Below the pieces are notes generated by a model, which searched no databases, had not been told where the DNA came from, and saw nothing but the letters and a program-made list of their open reading frames with translations. 64,000 nucleotides of DNA from Bradyrhizobium canariense. Its GTDB lineage: Bacteria; Pseudomonadota; Alphaproteobacteria; Rhizobiales; Xanthobacteraceae. The stretch covers positions 1-64,000 of the forward strand of contig NZ_VSST01000022.1 in the NCBI RefSeq assembly GCF_019402665.1. Reading direction: 5' to 3'. Of this stretch, positions 63,738 through 64,000 are shown piece after piece. The position numbers and the translations under genes were made by a program. Every line of letters begins with the position of its first letter. Position 1 is the stretch's first letter.

Positions 63738-64000
63738 ATGACCGTCTCAGCGAAAGCGGCCAGTAGATACGCCCCGTACAGGTGGCTGCTGAGAGACCCG
63801 ATCGCCATCCTGGCTTTGCTCGTCTTGGCGATAGCCGTGCTCTCACAGCCCATGCTGTCGCGAGAGCTGATTCCCGAAGGCCTCGTATTCACCCGGTCCG
63901 TGGTCTCCGACCAAAGCCTCACCGAGGAACAGGCCCCGCTCGACCTCGGAGCCCTCGGAACGTCCGACCGGTCCACCGCGCTCAAGCTTGATCTCGACTT
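63738..64000 (+). CDS. N-terminal part of a membrane-anchored protein, cut by the window edge
   Basis: 88 codons from ATG 63738 remain open to the end. After a short basic start (KAASRYAPYRWLLRDP) comes one helix (IAILALLVLAIAVLSQPML), then a periplasmic-looking segment with LVFTRSVVSDQSLTEEQAPLDLGALG. The family cannot be told from this fragment. Its position after the Wzz-like gene suggests a surface-polysaccharide role, such as a membrane-anchored assembly or hydrolase protein. Confidence 0.6.
   Translation, partial: MTVSAKAASRYAPYRWLLRDPIAILALLVLAIAVLSQPMLSRELIPEGLVFTRSVVSDQSLTEEQAPLDLGALGTSDRSTALKLDLD

Overview
The window looks like chromosomal DNA of a GC-rich alphaproteobacterium, most likely Bradyrhizobium or a close relative. 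The reasons are the gene content (heptose-containing LPS core genes, an ahcY-metK block, a liv-type ABC transporter), short palindromic repeats of the rhizobial type, and decayed insertion sequences. No rRNA gene or CRISPR array was seen, and the only tRNA sequence is a 3' fragment. Most of the window is surface-polysaccharide (LPS/O-antigen) biosynthesis, broken up by housekeeping genes and patches of decay.

Layout. 0-4.2 kb (minus strand): a UDP-glucuronate-epimerase remnant, manC-type GDP-mannose synthesis, then a Gfo/Idh oxidoreductase and a PLP aminotransferase resembling the WbpB/WbpE pair. 4.4-9.5 kb: a flippase-like membrane protein, a GT2 glycosyltransferase, a WbpM/CapD-type 4,6-dehydratase and an O-antigen ligase. 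9.5-15.1 kb: ADP-heptose and core genes (hldE, hldD, waaF, gmhB, lpsB-like). 15.1-20.2 kb: galE, an MsbA-like ABC exporter, an FAH-family hydrolase and an MHS-type MFS transporter. 20.4-29.5 kb is a scarred region: a truncated secreted-protein gene, frameshifted lpxO, a frameshifted secreted protein, a LysR remnant, a tRNA-Lys-like 3' end next to a broken tyrosine integrase, and a broken O-antigen ligase, with a few intact small genes. 29.5-35.6 kb: ahcY, metK, a HTH-methyltransferase protein and a TPR-caspase protein. 35.9-41.1 kb: a low-molecular-weight phosphatase, an IS256-family copy with intact 9-bp target duplications, rfbB/rfbA, and an IS5-type remnant. 41.2-47.3 kb: livKHMGF plus a MetE-like gene in one apparent operon, with a promoter overlapped by a perfect palindrome. 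47.5-49.3 kb: a lipoprotein, a nucleotide-sugar reductase-like protein and an initiating sugar-phosphate transferase.

51.3-63.3 kb is the most interesting part. A tightly packed plus-strand run encodes CDP-glucose synthesis (rfbF, rfbG), an HpcH/HpaI-type aldolase, an SDR, a 3-dehydroquinate-synthase-like sugar cyclase, an NAD-dependent epimerase/dehydratase, a pyruvate-decarboxylating-type TPP enzyme, GtrA, a zinc-ribbon methyltransferase, a GtrB-like transferase, a polytopic GT87-like protein and a Wzz-like protein, mostly with overlapping start and stop codons. A Nudix hydrolase and an FGGY sugar kinase diverge from it. Carbon-chain extension (aldolase, TPP enzyme) plus a carbocycle-forming enzyme on a CDP-deoxyhexose route suggests a branched or carbocyclic O-antigen sugar. 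The known inositol-fused sugar bradyrhizose of Bradyrhizobium LPS is an attractive candidate product. That link is inference, not something the sequence proves.
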